Shown: positions 15,879-25,301 of the stretch, in pieces
Layout: each line of letters opens with the position of its first letter
Numbering within the stretch: position 1 is the stretch's first letter
Assembly (NCBI GenBank): GCA_014649355.1
Contig: BMSW01000006.1
Span: 248,001-312,000, forward strand
Direction of reading: 5' to 3'
DNA length: 64,000 nucleotides
DNA from: Streptomyces althioticus
Lineage (GTDB): Bacteria > Actinomycetota > Actinomycetes > Streptomycetales > Streptomycetaceae
The notes under the pieces: generated by a model
What the model was told of the DNA's origin: nothing
Database searches by the model: none
Seen by the model: only the letters and a program-made list of their open reading frames with translations
Made by a program: the position numbers and the translations under genes

Positions 15879-17006
15879 ATGTCCCGGACGGAGTCCCCCC
15901 ACATGACACCGGCCCCCCACACGGCCTCGGCCTGCCCGAAAACGCACCCGGAGCCAAGACCGCGCCTCGCCGCGCTCGTCACCGCCCTCGCCGGCGCCCT
16001 GCTCCTCCTCCTGACCGCCGCCCCGCCCGCCACCGCCGCCCGCCCCACCGGCTACGGTGCGGACGTGCCGATCACCCACCGCGCAGCCACCCCCGTCGAC
16101 GCCAACGGCCGCCTCCAGGTCTGCGGCACCCGGCTCTGCAACCAGCACGGCGCCCCCGTCCAGCTGCGGGGCATGAGCACCCACGGCACCCAGTGGTACG
16201 CCGAGTGCCTGACGGACGCCTCCCTCGACGCCCTCGCCCACGACTGGCGCGCCGACGTCCTCCGCGTCTCCACCTACGTCCAGGAGGGCGGCTACGAGAC
16301 CGATCCCGCGCACTTCACCGCCCTCGCCGACCGGCTGATCCGGCAGGCGAGCGACCGCGGGCTCTACGTGATCGTCGACTGGCACATGCTGACCCCCGGC
16401 GACCCCATGGCCAACCTCGACCGCGCCACGAGGTTCTTCACCGACATCACGAGCCGCCACAAGGACCGCGTCAACGTCCTCTACGAGATCGCCAACGAAC
16501 CCAACGGCGTGAGCTGGTCCCGTATCAAGGAGTACGCCGAGCGGATCATCCCGGTCATCCGCGGCAACGCCCCCGACGCGCCCGTCCTCGTCGGCACCCG
16601 CGCCTGGTCCTCGTTCGGCGTGTCCGAGGGCGCCGACGAGTCGGAGGTCGTGAACGACCCGGTCGACGCGGCCAACATCATGTACACGTTCCACTTCTAC
16701 GCCGCCTCGCACCGCGACGAGTACCTCGCGGCCCTCTCCCGCGCCGCCGACCTGATCCCCGTGTTCGTCACCGAGTTCGGCACGCAGAACCACGCCGGGG
16801 ACGGCGCCGACGACTTCGCGATGTCCGGGCGCTACCTCGACCTCATGGCGCGGAAGAAGATCAGCTGGGTCAACTGGAACTTCTCCGACGACCACCGCAG
16901 CGGAGCCGTGTTCACCCCGGGCACCTGCGCCGCGGGCGGCCCCTGGGCCGGCACACGGTCGCTGAAGCCCGCGGGCGCCTGGATCCGGGACCGGATCAGG
17001 GGATAG
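15879..17006 (+). CDS. Secreted GH5 endoglucanase
   Basis: The 375-residue protein begins with a signal peptide (hydrophobic stretch LAALVTALAGALLLLLTAAP ending about residue 52), so it is secreted. The GH5 barrel shows the acid/base Glu207 in YEIANEPNG and the nucleophile Glu299 in VFVTEFGT, with the substrate-binding VDWHML and HFYAASH in between. This fits a GH5 subfamily 2 endo-beta-1,4-glucanase. There is no cellulose-binding module. Start ATG 15879 or 15903 are both possible. A GAAACTTTC palindrome directly precedes it, suggesting plant-polymer-responsive control. Confidence 0.9.
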   Translation: MSRTESPHMTPAPHTASACPKTHPEPRPRLAALVTALAGALLLLLTAAPPATAARPTGYGADVPITHRAATPVDANGRLQVCGTRLCNQHGAPVQLRGMSTHGTQWYAECLTDASLDALAHDWRADVLRVSTYVQEGGYETDPAHFTALADRLIRQASDRGLYVIVDWHMLTPGDPMANLDRATRFFTDITSRHKDRVNVLYEIANEPNGVSWSRIKEYAERIIPVIRGNAPDAPVLVGTRAWSSFGVSEGADESEVVNDPVDAANIMYTFHFYAASHRDEYLAALSRAADLIPVFVTEFGTQNHAGDGADDFAMSGRYLDLMARKKISWVNWNFSDDHRSGAVFTPGTCAAGGPWAGTRSLKPAGAWIRDRIRG

Positions 17007-17033
17007 GACGCCGCCGACGAGGGGCGAAACGCG

Positions 17034-17058
17034 CCGGCACCCGCCCCGCGGGTGCCGG
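17034..17058. terminator. Bidirectional terminator between GH5 and SDR genes
   Basis: A perfect 11-bp stem (17034-17044 with 17048-17058) and 3-base loop lies between convergent genes. Confidence 0.8.
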
Positions 17059-17078
17059 ACCGCCCCGCCGGGGCCACC

Positions 17079-17873
17079 TCACGGCAGGATCGAGTCCACG
17101 TACCCGCCGTCCACCCGCACCGCACCGCCCGTCGTCGCCGACGCCTGCTCCGAGGCCAGGTACACGACCATGTGCGCGATCTCCTCCGGCTCGATCAGCC
17201 GCTGCAGCAGCGACTGCGGCCGGTGCTCGCGCATGAAGGCGCGCTGCGCCTCCTCCCACGGCAGGTCGCGGTCCACCAGTTCGTAGACGAAGTCCTCCAC
17301 CCCGCCCGTGTGCGTGGGGCCGGCGATGACCGAGTTCACCGTGACGCCCGTGCCCGCCGCCTGCTTGGCGAAGCCCCGGCTCACGGCCAGCAGCGCGGTC
17401 TTCGACATGCCGTAGTGGATCATCTCGGCCGGGGTGACGATCGCCGAGTCGCTGGCGATGTTCTGCACCCGGCCCCAGCCGCGCTCCGTCATCCCCGGCA
17501 GCAGCAGGCGGATCAGCCGCACGGCCGCCAGGACGTTCACCTCGAAGTAGCGACGCCACTCGTCGTCGCTGATCTCCAACGGGTCGGCGGAGCCGAACAC
17601 ACCGAGGTTGTTCACCAGGATGTCCACCTGGGGGAGCGTCTCCACGACCTTCCGGGCGCCCTCCTCCGTGGTCACGTCCGCCGCGACCGGCACCACCTCG
17701 GCGCCGGGCACCTCCCGCTCCAGCGCGGCCGCGCCCTCCCGCACCCGCTCCTCCGACCGTCCGTTCACCCCGACCCGCGCCCCCGCCCGCGCGAGCCCGG
17801 CGGCGATCGCCGCCCCGATGCCCTGGGTGGAGCCCGTGACCAGCGCGGTACGGCCCTTGAGATCGATCTGCAC
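17079..17873 (-). CDS. Short-chain dehydrogenase/reductase
   Basis: The 264-residue protein is a classical SDR. The NAD(P) site is TGSTQGIG near the N-terminus, the structural NNLG motif follows, and the catalytic Ser, Tyr and Lys are in the stretch ASDSAIVTPAEMIHYGMSK. It oxidises or reduces an alcohol/carbonyl pair on an unknown substrate. The C-terminal VDGGYVDSILP is typical. It is a single gene, convergent with GH5 and divergent from ppk2. Confidence 0.9.
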   Translation of the reverse strand: MQIDLKGRTALVTGSTQGIGAAIAAGLARAGARVGVNGRSEERVREGAAALEREVPGAEVVPVAADVTTEEGARKVVETLPQVDILVNNLGVFGSADPLEISDDEWRRYFEVNVLAAVRLIRLLLPGMTERGWGRVQNIASDSAIVTPAEMIHYGMSKTALLAVSRGFAKQAAGTGVTVNSVIAGPTHTGGVEDFVYELVDRDLPWEEAQRAFMREHRPQSLLQRLIEPEEIAHMVVYLASEQASATTGGAVRVDGGYVDSILP

Positions 17874-18106
17874 GTCCTCACCTCTCCTGGCGGATGCGAC
17901 GGCGCGGCCCGCGGACCACCGCCCGCGCGGGCGCGCCTCTCGACCCGCCCCGACTTCCCCTCAGCCCGCCGCCGAATCACACCCGCCACCACGCGTCGGC
18001 GCGCCCTGCGCGGGCACACGCTTCCGCATCACCGCGCACGCCCGTCCGGGCATACGCTGCACGAGGGGGAACCCGGCGGGACGGGACCCGAAAGGCGGGA
18101 GACGAC

Positions 18107-19165
18107 GTGACGGCCGACCACCCGGACGAGCGACAGGGGCGTGACCACCCGGACGTGCACGAGGGCCGCGGCGCGGCCGAGGCGGACGCGGACGAGCCCC
18201 GCACCACCGGCGACGACCTCCTCCACGGGCTGGAGGTGGACGCCCGCCGTCCGGAGCGGCCCGTGCTGCTGGACGCCGACGGCGCCCCCATCGAGACCTG
18301 GCGCGAGAACCATCCGTACGACCGGAAGGTCCGCAGGTCCGAGTACGAGCGCACCAAGCGCGTCCTGCAGATCGAGCTGCTGAAGATGCAGCGGTGGGTG
18401 AAGGACACCGGCCAGCGGATGGTCGTCGTCTGCGAGGGGCGGGACGCGGCCGGCAAGGGCGGCACGATCCAGCGGTTCATGGAACGCCTCAACCCGCGCG
18501 GCGCCCGCGTGGTCGCCCTGGAGAAGCCGACCGAGAGGGAGGCGGGGCAGTGGTACTTCCAGCGCTACGTCGCCCATCTCCCGGCCCGCGGCGAGATCGT
18601 CTTCTTCGACCGCTCCTGGTACAACCGGGCCGGCGTCGAGCGGGTCATGGGCTTCTGCTCGGAGGAGGAGTACCGGCTGTTCCTCGAACAGACCCCGCTC
18701 TTCGAGAAGCTGCTCACCGACGACGGCATCACGCTGGTGAAGTTCTGGTTCTCGGTGTCCCGGGCCGAGCAGCGCACCCGGTTCGCCATCCGCCAGGTCG
18801 ACCCGCTGCGGCGCTGGAAGCTGTCGCCGATGGACCTGGAGTCGCTGGACCGCTGGGACGACTACACCAAGGCCAAGGTGGAGATGTTCCGCGCCACGGA
18901 CACCCCGCACGCGCCGTGGACGGTCGTGAAGAACAACGACAAGCGCCGGGGGCGCCTCGAGGCGATGCGCAGCCTCCTCGACCGCTGCGACTACCAGGCC
19001 AAGGACCACGAGGCGCTCGGCAAGCCGGACCCGCTGATCGTCGGCGCGGCGCACACCCTGCTGGAGCCGGGCGAGGAACCGGAGGCCCTCTCCCCGACCC
19101 CCTTGGCCGGCCCCGGTCACGGCCCGGGCGCCCACCCGGACGACGGGCAGCGGCCGGGGCCGTGA
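18107..19165 (+). CDS. ppk2: Polyphosphate kinase 2
   Basis: The 352-residue protein is a single-domain PPK2. Visible motifs are Walker A GRDAAGKGG, Walker B FFDRSWYNRAGVE and the lid region FWFSVSRAEQRTRF. It transfers phosphate between polyphosphate and nucleoside phosphates; single-domain PPK2 enzymes convert NDP to NTP using polyphosphate. I chose the GTG at 18107 with a GGGAG site nearby; the frame stays open 70 codons upstream without homology. The N-terminal 60 residues are acidic and probably disordered. A 15-bp tandem repeat starts 10 bases after the stop. Confidence 0.92.
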   Translation: MTADHPDERQGRDHPDVHEGRGAAEADADEPRTTGDDLLHGLEVDARRPERPVLLDADGAPIETWRENHPYDRKVRRSEYERTKRVLQIELLKMQRWVKDTGQRMVVVCEGRDAAGKGGTIQRFMERLNPRGARVVALEKPTEREAGQWYFQRYVAHLPARGEIVFFDRSWYNRAGVERVMGFCSEEEYRLFLEQTPLFEKLLTDDGITLVKFWFSVSRAEQRTRFAIRQVDPLRRWKLSPMDLESLDRWDDYTKAKVEMFRATDTPHAPWTVVKNNDKRRGRLEAMRSLLDRCDYQAKDHEALGKPDPLIVGAAHTLLEPGEEPEALSPTPLAGPGHGPGAHPDDGQRPGP

Positions 19166-19175
19166 GCCCCGCCCC

Positions 19176-19310
19176 GACGCCCACGGCCGCGACACCCACG
19201 GCCGCGACGCCCACGGCCGCGACGCCCACGGCCGCGACGCCCACGGCCGCGACGCCTACCGCCCCGACACCCACGGCCGCGACGCCCACCGCCCCGACGC
19301 ACACCGCCGG
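19176..19310. repeat. 15-bp tandem repeat, nine units
   Basis: Nine 15-bp units based on GACGCCCACGGCCGC run from 19176 to 19310; the first five are nearly identical and the last four vary at a few positions. Read in the frame shifted from ppk2 it would encode TPTAA repeats, so a single frameshift near the ppk2 end would add a Pro/Thr/Ala tail. As it stands it is non-coding. Confidence 0.85.
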
Positions 19311-19357
19311 AGCCTCGCGGTGACTGCGCGGCGCGGGCGCGGGCGAGACCCGGGCGT

Positions 19358-19609
19358 GCGTTCGGGGTGACCCGTTCGGTCCGTCGTCGGGGCCGGGGCG
19401 CGTTCGGGGTGACCCGTTCGGTCCGTCGTCGGGGCCGGGGCGCGTTCGGGGTGACCCGTTCGGTCCGTCGTCGGGGCCGGGGCGCGTACGGGGTGAACCG
19501 GCCGGTCCGTCGCCGGAGCCGGGGGTGCGCCCGCGGTGAACCGTCCGGCCCGTCGCCGGAACCGGGCGTGCGCCCGCGATTGAACCGCCCGGCCCCGCAC
19601 CGGAACCGG
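19358..19609. repeat. 42-bp tandem repeat, about six units
   Basis: Units begin at 19358, 19400, 19442 and 19484, then two more degenerate copies. The first three are almost identical. The period is a multiple of three, so long open frames appear on both strands here with 14-residue repeats, but these look artificial. The array separates ppk2 from the convergent GH31 gene. Confidence 0.85.
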
Positions 19610-19632
19610 GCGACCTCACCGCACGGGCAGCC

Positions 19633-21903
19633 TCAGCTCACCCGCACCGAAACCTCCCCGCTGCCCGTAGCCTCCGCCCCGCCCGCCACCCGCACGGTGA
19701 ACGGCCGGTCCGTGCCCGACGCGGTCACCCGCAGCGCGTCCCCGTCCCGCCGGACGTGGAACGTCGCAGCGGGCAGGCCCGCCGTGTCCGGCACGGTGAC
19801 CTCCGCCGCGTAGTCGGACGCACCCGACGGGTGCGCCAGCAGCACCGGCGCGTCCAGCCAGTCGCCGTCCGCGCGGGAGTCGTCCCCGGCCAGCGGCAGC
19901 ACCGCGCCCTCACGGACGTACAGCGGGAGGCTGTCGTAGCCGTGGCGCTCGGTGCGCCAGCAGGGGCCCGTGACCCGCTCGCCGCTCAGCAGATGCGTCC
20001 AGGTGCCCTCCGGCAGGTAGACCTCCACGTCGCCTTCGGCGCTGAACACGGGCGCGACCAGCAGGTCGGGGCCCAGCATGTACTGGCGGTCCAGCGGGCG
20101 GCACGCCGGATCGGCCGGGAACTCCAGGACCATGGGCCGCATCATCGGCACGCCCGTGCGGTGCGCCTCGGCCGCCGCGCCGTACAGGTACGGCATCAGC
20201 CGGTGCTTCAGCAGCGTGAACCGGCGGGTGACGTCCACCGCCTCGTCGCCGAACTCCCACGGCACCCGGTACGACGTGGAGCCGTGCAGCCTGCTGTGCG
20301 ACGACAGCAGACCGAAGGCCAGCCAGCGCTTGAACACCTCGGGGGAGGGCGTGCCCTCGAACCCGCCGATGTCGTGGCTCCAGAAGCCGAACCCGCTCAG
20401 CGACAGCGACAGACCGCCGCGCAGCGACTCGGCCATCGCCTCGAACGACGACCAGCAGTCGCCGCCCCAGTGCACCGGGTACTGCTGGCCGCCGGCGGTC
20501 GCCGACCGGGCGAAGAGGACCGCCTCGCCCTGCCCGCGCTCCTTCTCCAGCAGTTCGAACACGGTGCGGTTGTAGAGGTGGGTGTAGTAGTTGTGCATCC
20601 GCTCGGGGTCCGAGCCGTCGTGCCACACGACATCCGTCGGGATGCGCTCGCCGAAGTCGGTCTTGAAGCAGTCCACCCCCTGGTCGAGCAGCGCCTTCAG
20701 TTTGCCCTGGTACCAGGCGCGGGCGTCCGGGCTGGTGAAGTCGACCAGGCCCATGCCGGCCTGCCACAGGTCCCACTGCCACACGTCCCCGCCGGGCCGG
20801 CGCACCAGGTGCCCGAGCGCCGCGGCCTCGTCGAACAGCGGCGACTTCTGCGCGATGTACGGGTTGATCCACACGCTGATCCGCAGGCCCCTGTCCTTGA
20901 TCCGGGCCAGCATGCCCTCCGGGTCCGGGAAGACCTCCGGGTCCCACCGGAAGTCACACCACTGGTACTCGCGCATCCAGAAGCAGTCGAAGTGGAACAC
21001 CGACAGGGGGATCCCGCGCTCCGCCATGCCGTCGACGAACGAGGTCACCGTCGCCTCGTCGTAGGAGGTGGTGAACGACGTGCTCAGCCACAGGCCGAAC
21101 GACCAGGCGGGCGGCAGCGCCGGGCGGCCGGTGAGCGCGGTGTACCGGCCCAGGACGTCCTTCGGTGTCGGACCCGCGATCACGTAGTACTCCAGCGTCT
21201 GGTCCTCGACGCTGAACTGCACCTGCCCGACGGACTCCGAGCCGACCTCGAAGGAGACCGCGCCGGGGTGGTTGACGAAGACGCCGTACCCGCGTGAGGA
21301 CAGGTAGAACGGCACGTTCTTGTAGGCCTGCTCGCTGCTGGTGCCGCCGTCGGCCTGCCACACGTCGACGGTCTGGCCGTTCTTGACGAACGGGGTGAAG
21401 CGCTCGCCCAGACCGTACACGTGCTCGCCGACGCCGAGGGACAGCCGGCTCAGCACGTGGTGCGCCCCCTCGGCGGTGGTGGCGTACGCCGTGCTCTTGG
21501 CGCCCGCCCGGGTCAGCTCCCGTCCGTCCGCGTCGAGGAAGGTGAGCCCGAAGCCGCCGTCCGCGTCCAGCCGCAGGGTCAGCGGGCCACTGGTCAGCTC
21601 CGTGGCCGGGCCGTCTTGGCGCACCTCGCCCGCGCCGCCGGCCTCGGCGGCGAGCGCGAAGTCAGGTCCGGGCCGGCGCTTGCCGGCGTGGTGGGTGACC
21701 CGCACGCCGACGACGCCCTCGGCGGGGGAGAAGCAGTCGACCGTGACCAGCGGGGCGTTCAGCGTGTCGCCCCGGCGCGTCACCTTCTTCGTCGACGCAT
21801 AGCTGGTGAAGCGCTTCGATTCCGCGCGGACATCTCGCACCTCGGTGGCGTACGAGATCTGGACGCCGTCGCGGATGCGCCAGAAGCCGTCGGTGAATTT
21901 CAT
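19633..21903 (-). CDS. yicI: GH31 alpha-xylosidase (YicI type)
   Basis: The 756-residue enzyme aligns in length and residue numbering with E. coli YicI: the nucleophile is Asp416 in CFKTDFGERIP and the acid/base is Asp482 in VHWGGDCWSS. It removes non-reducing alpha-xylosyl groups, for example isoprimeverose or xyloglucan oligosaccharides. No signal peptide is present, so it works in the cytoplasm. GAGGAAG lies before the ATG. It is divergent from an ABC sugar importer, which probably supplies its substrate. A GAAGCGCTTC palindrome lies inside its 5' coding part (21808-21817) and another in the shared upstream region. Confidence 0.93.
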   Translation of the reverse strand: MKFTDGFWRIRDGVQISYATEVRDVRAESKRFTSYASTKKVTRRGDTLNAPLVTVDCFSPAEGVVGVRVTHHAGKRRPGPDFALAAEAGGAGEVRQDGPATELTSGPLTLRLDADGGFGLTFLDADGRELTRAGAKSTAYATTAEGAHHVLSRLSLGVGEHVYGLGERFTPFVKNGQTVDVWQADGGTSSEQAYKNVPFYLSSRGYGVFVNHPGAVSFEVGSESVGQVQFSVEDQTLEYYVIAGPTPKDVLGRYTALTGRPALPPAWSFGLWLSTSFTTSYDEATVTSFVDGMAERGIPLSVFHFDCFWMREYQWCDFRWDPEVFPDPEGMLARIKDRGLRISVWINPYIAQKSPLFDEAAALGHLVRRPGGDVWQWDLWQAGMGLVDFTSPDARAWYQGKLKALLDQGVDCFKTDFGERIPTDVVWHDGSDPERMHNYYTHLYNRTVFELLEKERGQGEAVLFARSATAGGQQYPVHWGGDCWSSFEAMAESLRGGLSLSLSGFGFWSHDIGGFEGTPSPEVFKRWLAFGLLSSHSRLHGSTSYRVPWEFGDEAVDVTRRFTLLKHRLMPYLYGAAAEAHRTGVPMMRPMVLEFPADPACRPLDRQYMLGPDLLVAPVFSAEGDVEVYLPEGTWTHLLSGERVTGPCWRTERHGYDSLPLYVREGAVLPLAGDDSRADGDWLDAPVLLAHPSGASDYAAEVTVPDTAGLPAATFHVRRDGDALRVTASGTDRPFTVRVAGGAEATGSGEVSVRVS
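21808..21817. promoter_or_regulatory. GAAGCGCTTC palindrome inside yicI
   Basis: A 10-bp perfect palindrome about 90 bases inside the yicI coding sequence. With flanks, its reverse complement matches the intergenic copy at 22122 over 15 of 16 bases. It may be an internal operator (inference), or reflect codons for Ser-Lys-Arg-Phe. Confidence 0.5.
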
Positions 21904-22198
21904 GGTCTTCCTCGGGATGGGGAGGGCGAAGGAGGCGCGAGAGGAACCTCTGACCAGGAACTATGGCAGGATCCGCAGAACCTGTCACGCCCTGGCGCGA
22001 GAAGATCGTGCCGCTGGGGGGCTAGCGCGACCGACTCGCGTCGGCGTATTAGTAATCAGGCAAAACAAATTACACCCCGGTGTGGCGCCAGACGAGACCC
22101 CGATCGTGGCGACCCGTTGTCGAAGCGCTTCACCTACCCTTCCACAGAGCCGCCGGCTCCGGTACCCGCCGGGCCGGTCCCACCCAGGGGCACCCACC
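21904..22198. other. Divergent promoter region yicI / ABC importer
   Basis: This 295-bp gap must hold both promoters. The only clear element is the GAAGCGCTTC palindrome at 22122-22131. A comparatively AT-rich stretch (22045-22075) may contain promoter elements. No small gene is seen. Confidence 0.55.
22122..22131. promoter_or_regulatory. GAAGCGCTTC operator before ABC importer
   Basis: A 10-bp perfect palindrome 68 bp before the importer start, in LacI-operator style with a central CG. The context TCGAAGCGCTTCACC recurs in the opposite direction inside yicI. Confidence 0.6.
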
Positions 22199-23479
22199 GT
22201 GACAGCACATCCAACGGTTGCCGCACGTCGTCCACGCCCTCGCGGACGCGCCCGCAGAGCCGTCACCTCACTCGCCGCCGCCGTGGCTCTCGTCGCCTCG
22301 GCGGCCCTCACCGGCTGCGCCGCCGAACGTGACGACGACGTGTACACCGTCCTGAACTCCTCGACCGACGAGACCTACCACCGCTGGGACGCGGAGGCGA
22401 TGGCCCGCTGCGGGAAGCGGCTCGGGGTCACCGTCGAGCAGCAGAGCGTCCCCGCGTCCCAGGTCATGACGAAGGCGCTGCGCATGGCCTCGTCGAAGTC
22501 GCTGCCGGACATCGTCCAGTTCGACGCCTCCGAGATGCCGGTGTTCGCCGAGGCCGGCGGACTGGTCGACCTGCACGCCCTCGGTCTCTCCACCGATCAC
22601 GTGCCCGACGGCATCGTCGACTTCGGCTCCTACCGGGGCACGTACTACGGGGCCGCCCGGTCCGTGAACACCCTCGCCCTCTTCTACAACAAGGACGTCC
22701 TCGCCGAGGCGGGCGTCCGCGCCCCCGCCACCTGGGACGACCTGCGGGCAGCGGCGCGCGAGCTGACCCGCGGCAAGCGCTACGGTCTGGCGCTCAGCGC
22801 GGGCGGCGCCGAGGACGGCGTCTTCCAGTTCACCCCGTTCATGTGGTCCAACGGCGGCGACGAACGTGAGCTGGACAGCCCGGAAGTGGTCGAGGCGCTC
22901 GACTTCTGGAAGGCGCTGCTGAAGGACGGCTCGCTCTCCCGCTCCACCGTCAACTGGACCCAGGCCGACGTCAACGACCAGTTCATGGCGGGCAACGCCG
23001 CCATGATGATCAACGGTCCCTGGCAGGTGGAGACCCTCAACAGCGACCCCGACCTCGACTGGGGCATCGCCGGCATCCCCGTCCCCGAGGCGGGCGCCGA
23101 CTCCGTCGCCCCGCTCGGTGGCGCGGTGCTCACCGTGCCCCGCACCGGCGACGACGACCGCCAGCGCACGGCCGGCCGGATCGTCGCCTGCCTGACGAGC
23201 GAGAAGGAACAGCTGACCTACGCCCTCAACAGCTGGATGGTCCCCGCCGACGAGCGGGCCGCCGCCGAGTGGCGGTCCCAGGTGCCCGAACTCGACGCGC
23301 TGGCCGACCAGGTCGCCGCCGCCCGCTCCCGCACCGCACAGCTCGGCGCCGGCTGGCCGGCCGTCTCCCTCGCCCTGCAGAGCGCCTTCCAGTCCGCCCT
23401 GACCGGCCAGTCCAGCGAGGCCGCCCTGAAGCGCGCCCAGCAGCGGGCCACGAGCGGGAACCGAGGTACGCCCCGATGA
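22199..23479 (+). CDS. ABC transporter sugar-binding lipoprotein
   Basis: The 426-residue protein starts at a GTG with AGGGG upstream, has a basic N-terminus and a clear lipobox LTGC, and so is a membrane-anchored lipoprotein. The rest is a family 1 solute-binding protein with FYNKDVLAEAGVRAPATWDDL and MINGPWQVE, typical of oligosaccharide binders. It is the first gene of a three-gene importer operon; its stop overlaps the permease start (ATGA). Divergence from the alpha-xylosidase suggests a xylosylated oligosaccharide as ligand (inference). Confidence 0.9.
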   Translation: MTAHPTVAARRPRPRGRARRAVTSLAAAVALVASAALTGCAAERDDDVYTVLNSSTDETYHRWDAEAMARCGKRLGVTVEQQSVPASQVMTKALRMASSKSLPDIVQFDASEMPVFAEAGGLVDLHALGLSTDHVPDGIVDFGSYRGTYYGAARSVNTLALFYNKDVLAEAGVRAPATWDDLRAAARELTRGKRYGLALSAGGAEDGVFQFTPFMWSNGGDERELDSPEVVEALDFWKALLKDGSLSRSTVNWTQADVNDQFMAGNAAMMINGPWQVETLNSDPDLDWGIAGIPVPEAGADSVAPLGGAVLTVPRTGDDDRQRTAGRIVACLTSEKEQLTYALNSWMVPADERAAAEWRSQVPELDALADQVAAARSRTAQLGAGWPAVSLALQSAFQSALTGQSSEAALKRAQQRATSGNRGTPR

Positions 23480-24426
23480 CCACGTCCACCGTCACCGCCC
23501 CGCCGTCCGCCGCGCTCGCGAAGGCCGCCGCGCCGGACCCGGCCCGGGCCCGACTGCGCCGCAGACTCGCCCGGTGGGGCTTCGTCGCGCCCGCCGTCGT
23601 CTTCATGCTGCTGTTCTTCGGCTACCCGCTCGTCCGCAACGTCGTGATGAGCTTCCAGCACTACACGCCGAAGACCTTCTTCACCGGCGAGGCGCCCTTC
23701 AACGGCGCCGACAACTGGTCGTCCGTCTTCCAGGACGCCCTCTTCGGCAAGGCCCTGCGGCACACCCTCGTCTTCACCGCCGGCTCCCTGCTCGGACAGT
23801 TCGGCATCGGCCTCGCCCTCGCCGTCTTCTTCAACCGCCGCTTCCCTCTCGGCGGCGTCCTGCGCTCGCTGATCCTCCTGCCCTGGCTGGTGCCCATGGT
23901 GGTGTCCGGCGTCGTCTGGCGCCGCATCCTCGACCAGGACACCGGCGTGCTGAACACCTTCCTCGACACCCTGGGCCTCGGCGGGCACACCCCTTGGCTC
24001 ACCAGCCCCGGGATGGCGCTGTTCTCGGTGATCCTGGTGAACGTCTGGATCGGCATCCCGTTCAACATGGTCATCCTCTACGGCGGCCTCCAGGAGATCC
24101 CCCGGGAGCTGTACGAGGCGGCCTCCCTGGACGGCGCCTCCGCCTGGCGCTCCTTCCGCTCCGTCACCCTGCCGATGCTGAAGCCGGTGATCACGGTCGT
24201 GCTGGTGCTGGGCTTCATGTCGACGGTGAAGATCCTCGACCTGATCCTCGCCCTCACCGACGGCGGCCCCGCCGACGCCACCCAGACCCTGGGCACGCTC
24301 ACCTACCAGAACTCCTTCGTGGAGCTGGACTTCGGCGCCGGCGCGGTCGTCGGCAACGTCCTGATCCTGATCTCCGCCGTGTTCGCGGTGTTCTACCTGC
24401 GGGCCAACCGCACCGAGGGGAAGTGA
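23476..24426 (+). CDS. Sugar ABC transporter permease (MalF type)
   Basis: The 316-residue protein has six hydrophobic helices after an Ala-rich N-terminus and an EAA loop EAASLDGASAWRSF. The ATG overlaps the stop of the binding-protein gene; longer frames lie over that gene. It forms the pore with the next gene product. Confidence 0.93.
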   Translation: MTTSTVTAPPSAALAKAAAPDPARARLRRRLARWGFVAPAVVFMLLFFGYPLVRNVVMSFQHYTPKTFFTGEAPFNGADNWSSVFQDALFGKALRHTLVFTAGSLLGQFGIGLALAVFFNRRFPLGGVLRSLILLPWLVPMVVSGVVWRRILDQDTGVLNTFLDTLGLGGHTPWLTSPGMALFSVILVNVWIGIPFNMVILYGGLQEIPRELYEAASLDGASAWRSFRSVTLPMLKPVITVVLVLGFMSTVKILDLILALTDGGPADATQTLGTLTYQNSFVELDFGAGAVVGNVLILISAVFAVFYLRANRTEGK

Positions 24427-24431
24427 CCGCC

Positions 24432-25259
24432 ATGGCCGTCCACGCACCCACCGCGCCCCGCCGCCGCTGGGGCTCCACCGTCGCGGGTCTGCTCGTCCTC
24501 GCGGTGATGCTGTTCCCGCTGTACTGGATGCTCAACACCGCGCTCCAGCCCGCCTCCGGCCTCCTCCAGGTCGGCCCGGTGCCTTCGGGAATCGACCTGT
24601 CCGGCTTCACCAAGGCCCTCACCGACCAGGGCGGCAACCTGCTGACGTCCCTGCTGGTGTCCGTCGGCGCCGTCGCGGTCTGCCTCGCGATCGCCGCGCC
24701 CGCCGCCTACGGACTGGCCCGCTTCGGCCTGCGCGGCTCGCGCACCATCGTCTTCGGCACCCTCATCACCCAGATGGTGCCGGGCATCGTCATCGCCAAC
24801 GCCCTCTACAGCTCCTATGTCGACCTCGGCCTGGTCAACTCCTACGCCGGGCTGATGCTCGCGGACGCCTCGCTCGGCATCCCCTTCTCCATCGTGCTGA
24901 TGCGGTCCTTCATGGTGTCCATCCCCGGCGAGGTGATCGAGGCCGCCGAGATCGACGGGGCGGGACCGGTCCGGGTGTTCCTGCGCGTGGTGCTGCCGAT
25001 GAGCCGCAACGCCCTGATCACCTCGGGCCTGTTCGCCTTCCTGTTCGCCTGGAGCGACTTCATGTTCGCCCTCACCCTGAACACCACGGACGACGTCAAG
25101 CCGGTCACCCTGGGCATCTACCAGTACATCGGGGCCCACGTCGGGGACTGGGGATCGGTCATGGCCGCGGCCGTGCTCTCCGCCGTGCCCGCCGCGGTCC
25201 TTCTCGTCCTCGCCCAGAAGTACATCGCCGCCGGCATCACCGGAGGCTCGGTCAAGTGA
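24432..25259 (+). CDS. Sugar ABC transporter permease (MalG type)
   Basis: The 275-residue membrane protein has the EAA loop EAAEIDGAGPVRVF and the C-terminal QKYIAAGITGGSVK typical of MalG-type permeases. It starts 5 bp after the previous gene, in the same operon. No ATPase is encoded, so a shared ATPase such as MsiK probably powers it. The gene is convergent with the PP2C gene 42 bp away. Confidence 0.93.
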   Translation: MAVHAPTAPRRRWGSTVAGLLVLAVMLFPLYWMLNTALQPASGLLQVGPVPSGIDLSGFTKALTDQGGNLLTSLLVSVGAVAVCLAIAAPAAYGLARFGLRGSRTIVFGTLITQMVPGIVIANALYSSYVDLGLVNSYAGLMLADASLGIPFSIVLMRSFMVSIPGEVIEAAEIDGAGPVRVFLRVVLPMSRNALITSGLFAFLFAWSDFMFALTLNTTDDVKPVTLGIYQYIGAHVGDWGSVMAAAVLSAVPAAVLLVLAQKYIAAGITGGSVK

Positions 25260-25301
25260 CCACCGCACGACAGCGTCCGCCTCGCCCGGGAGCGGCGCGC
25301 C

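Noticed and set aside
18729..19619. Minus-strand frame with 14-residue Pro/Arg repeats
   Set aside because: Created by the 42-bp and 15-bp arrays; no ribosome site or homology, and half of it is antisense to ppk2.
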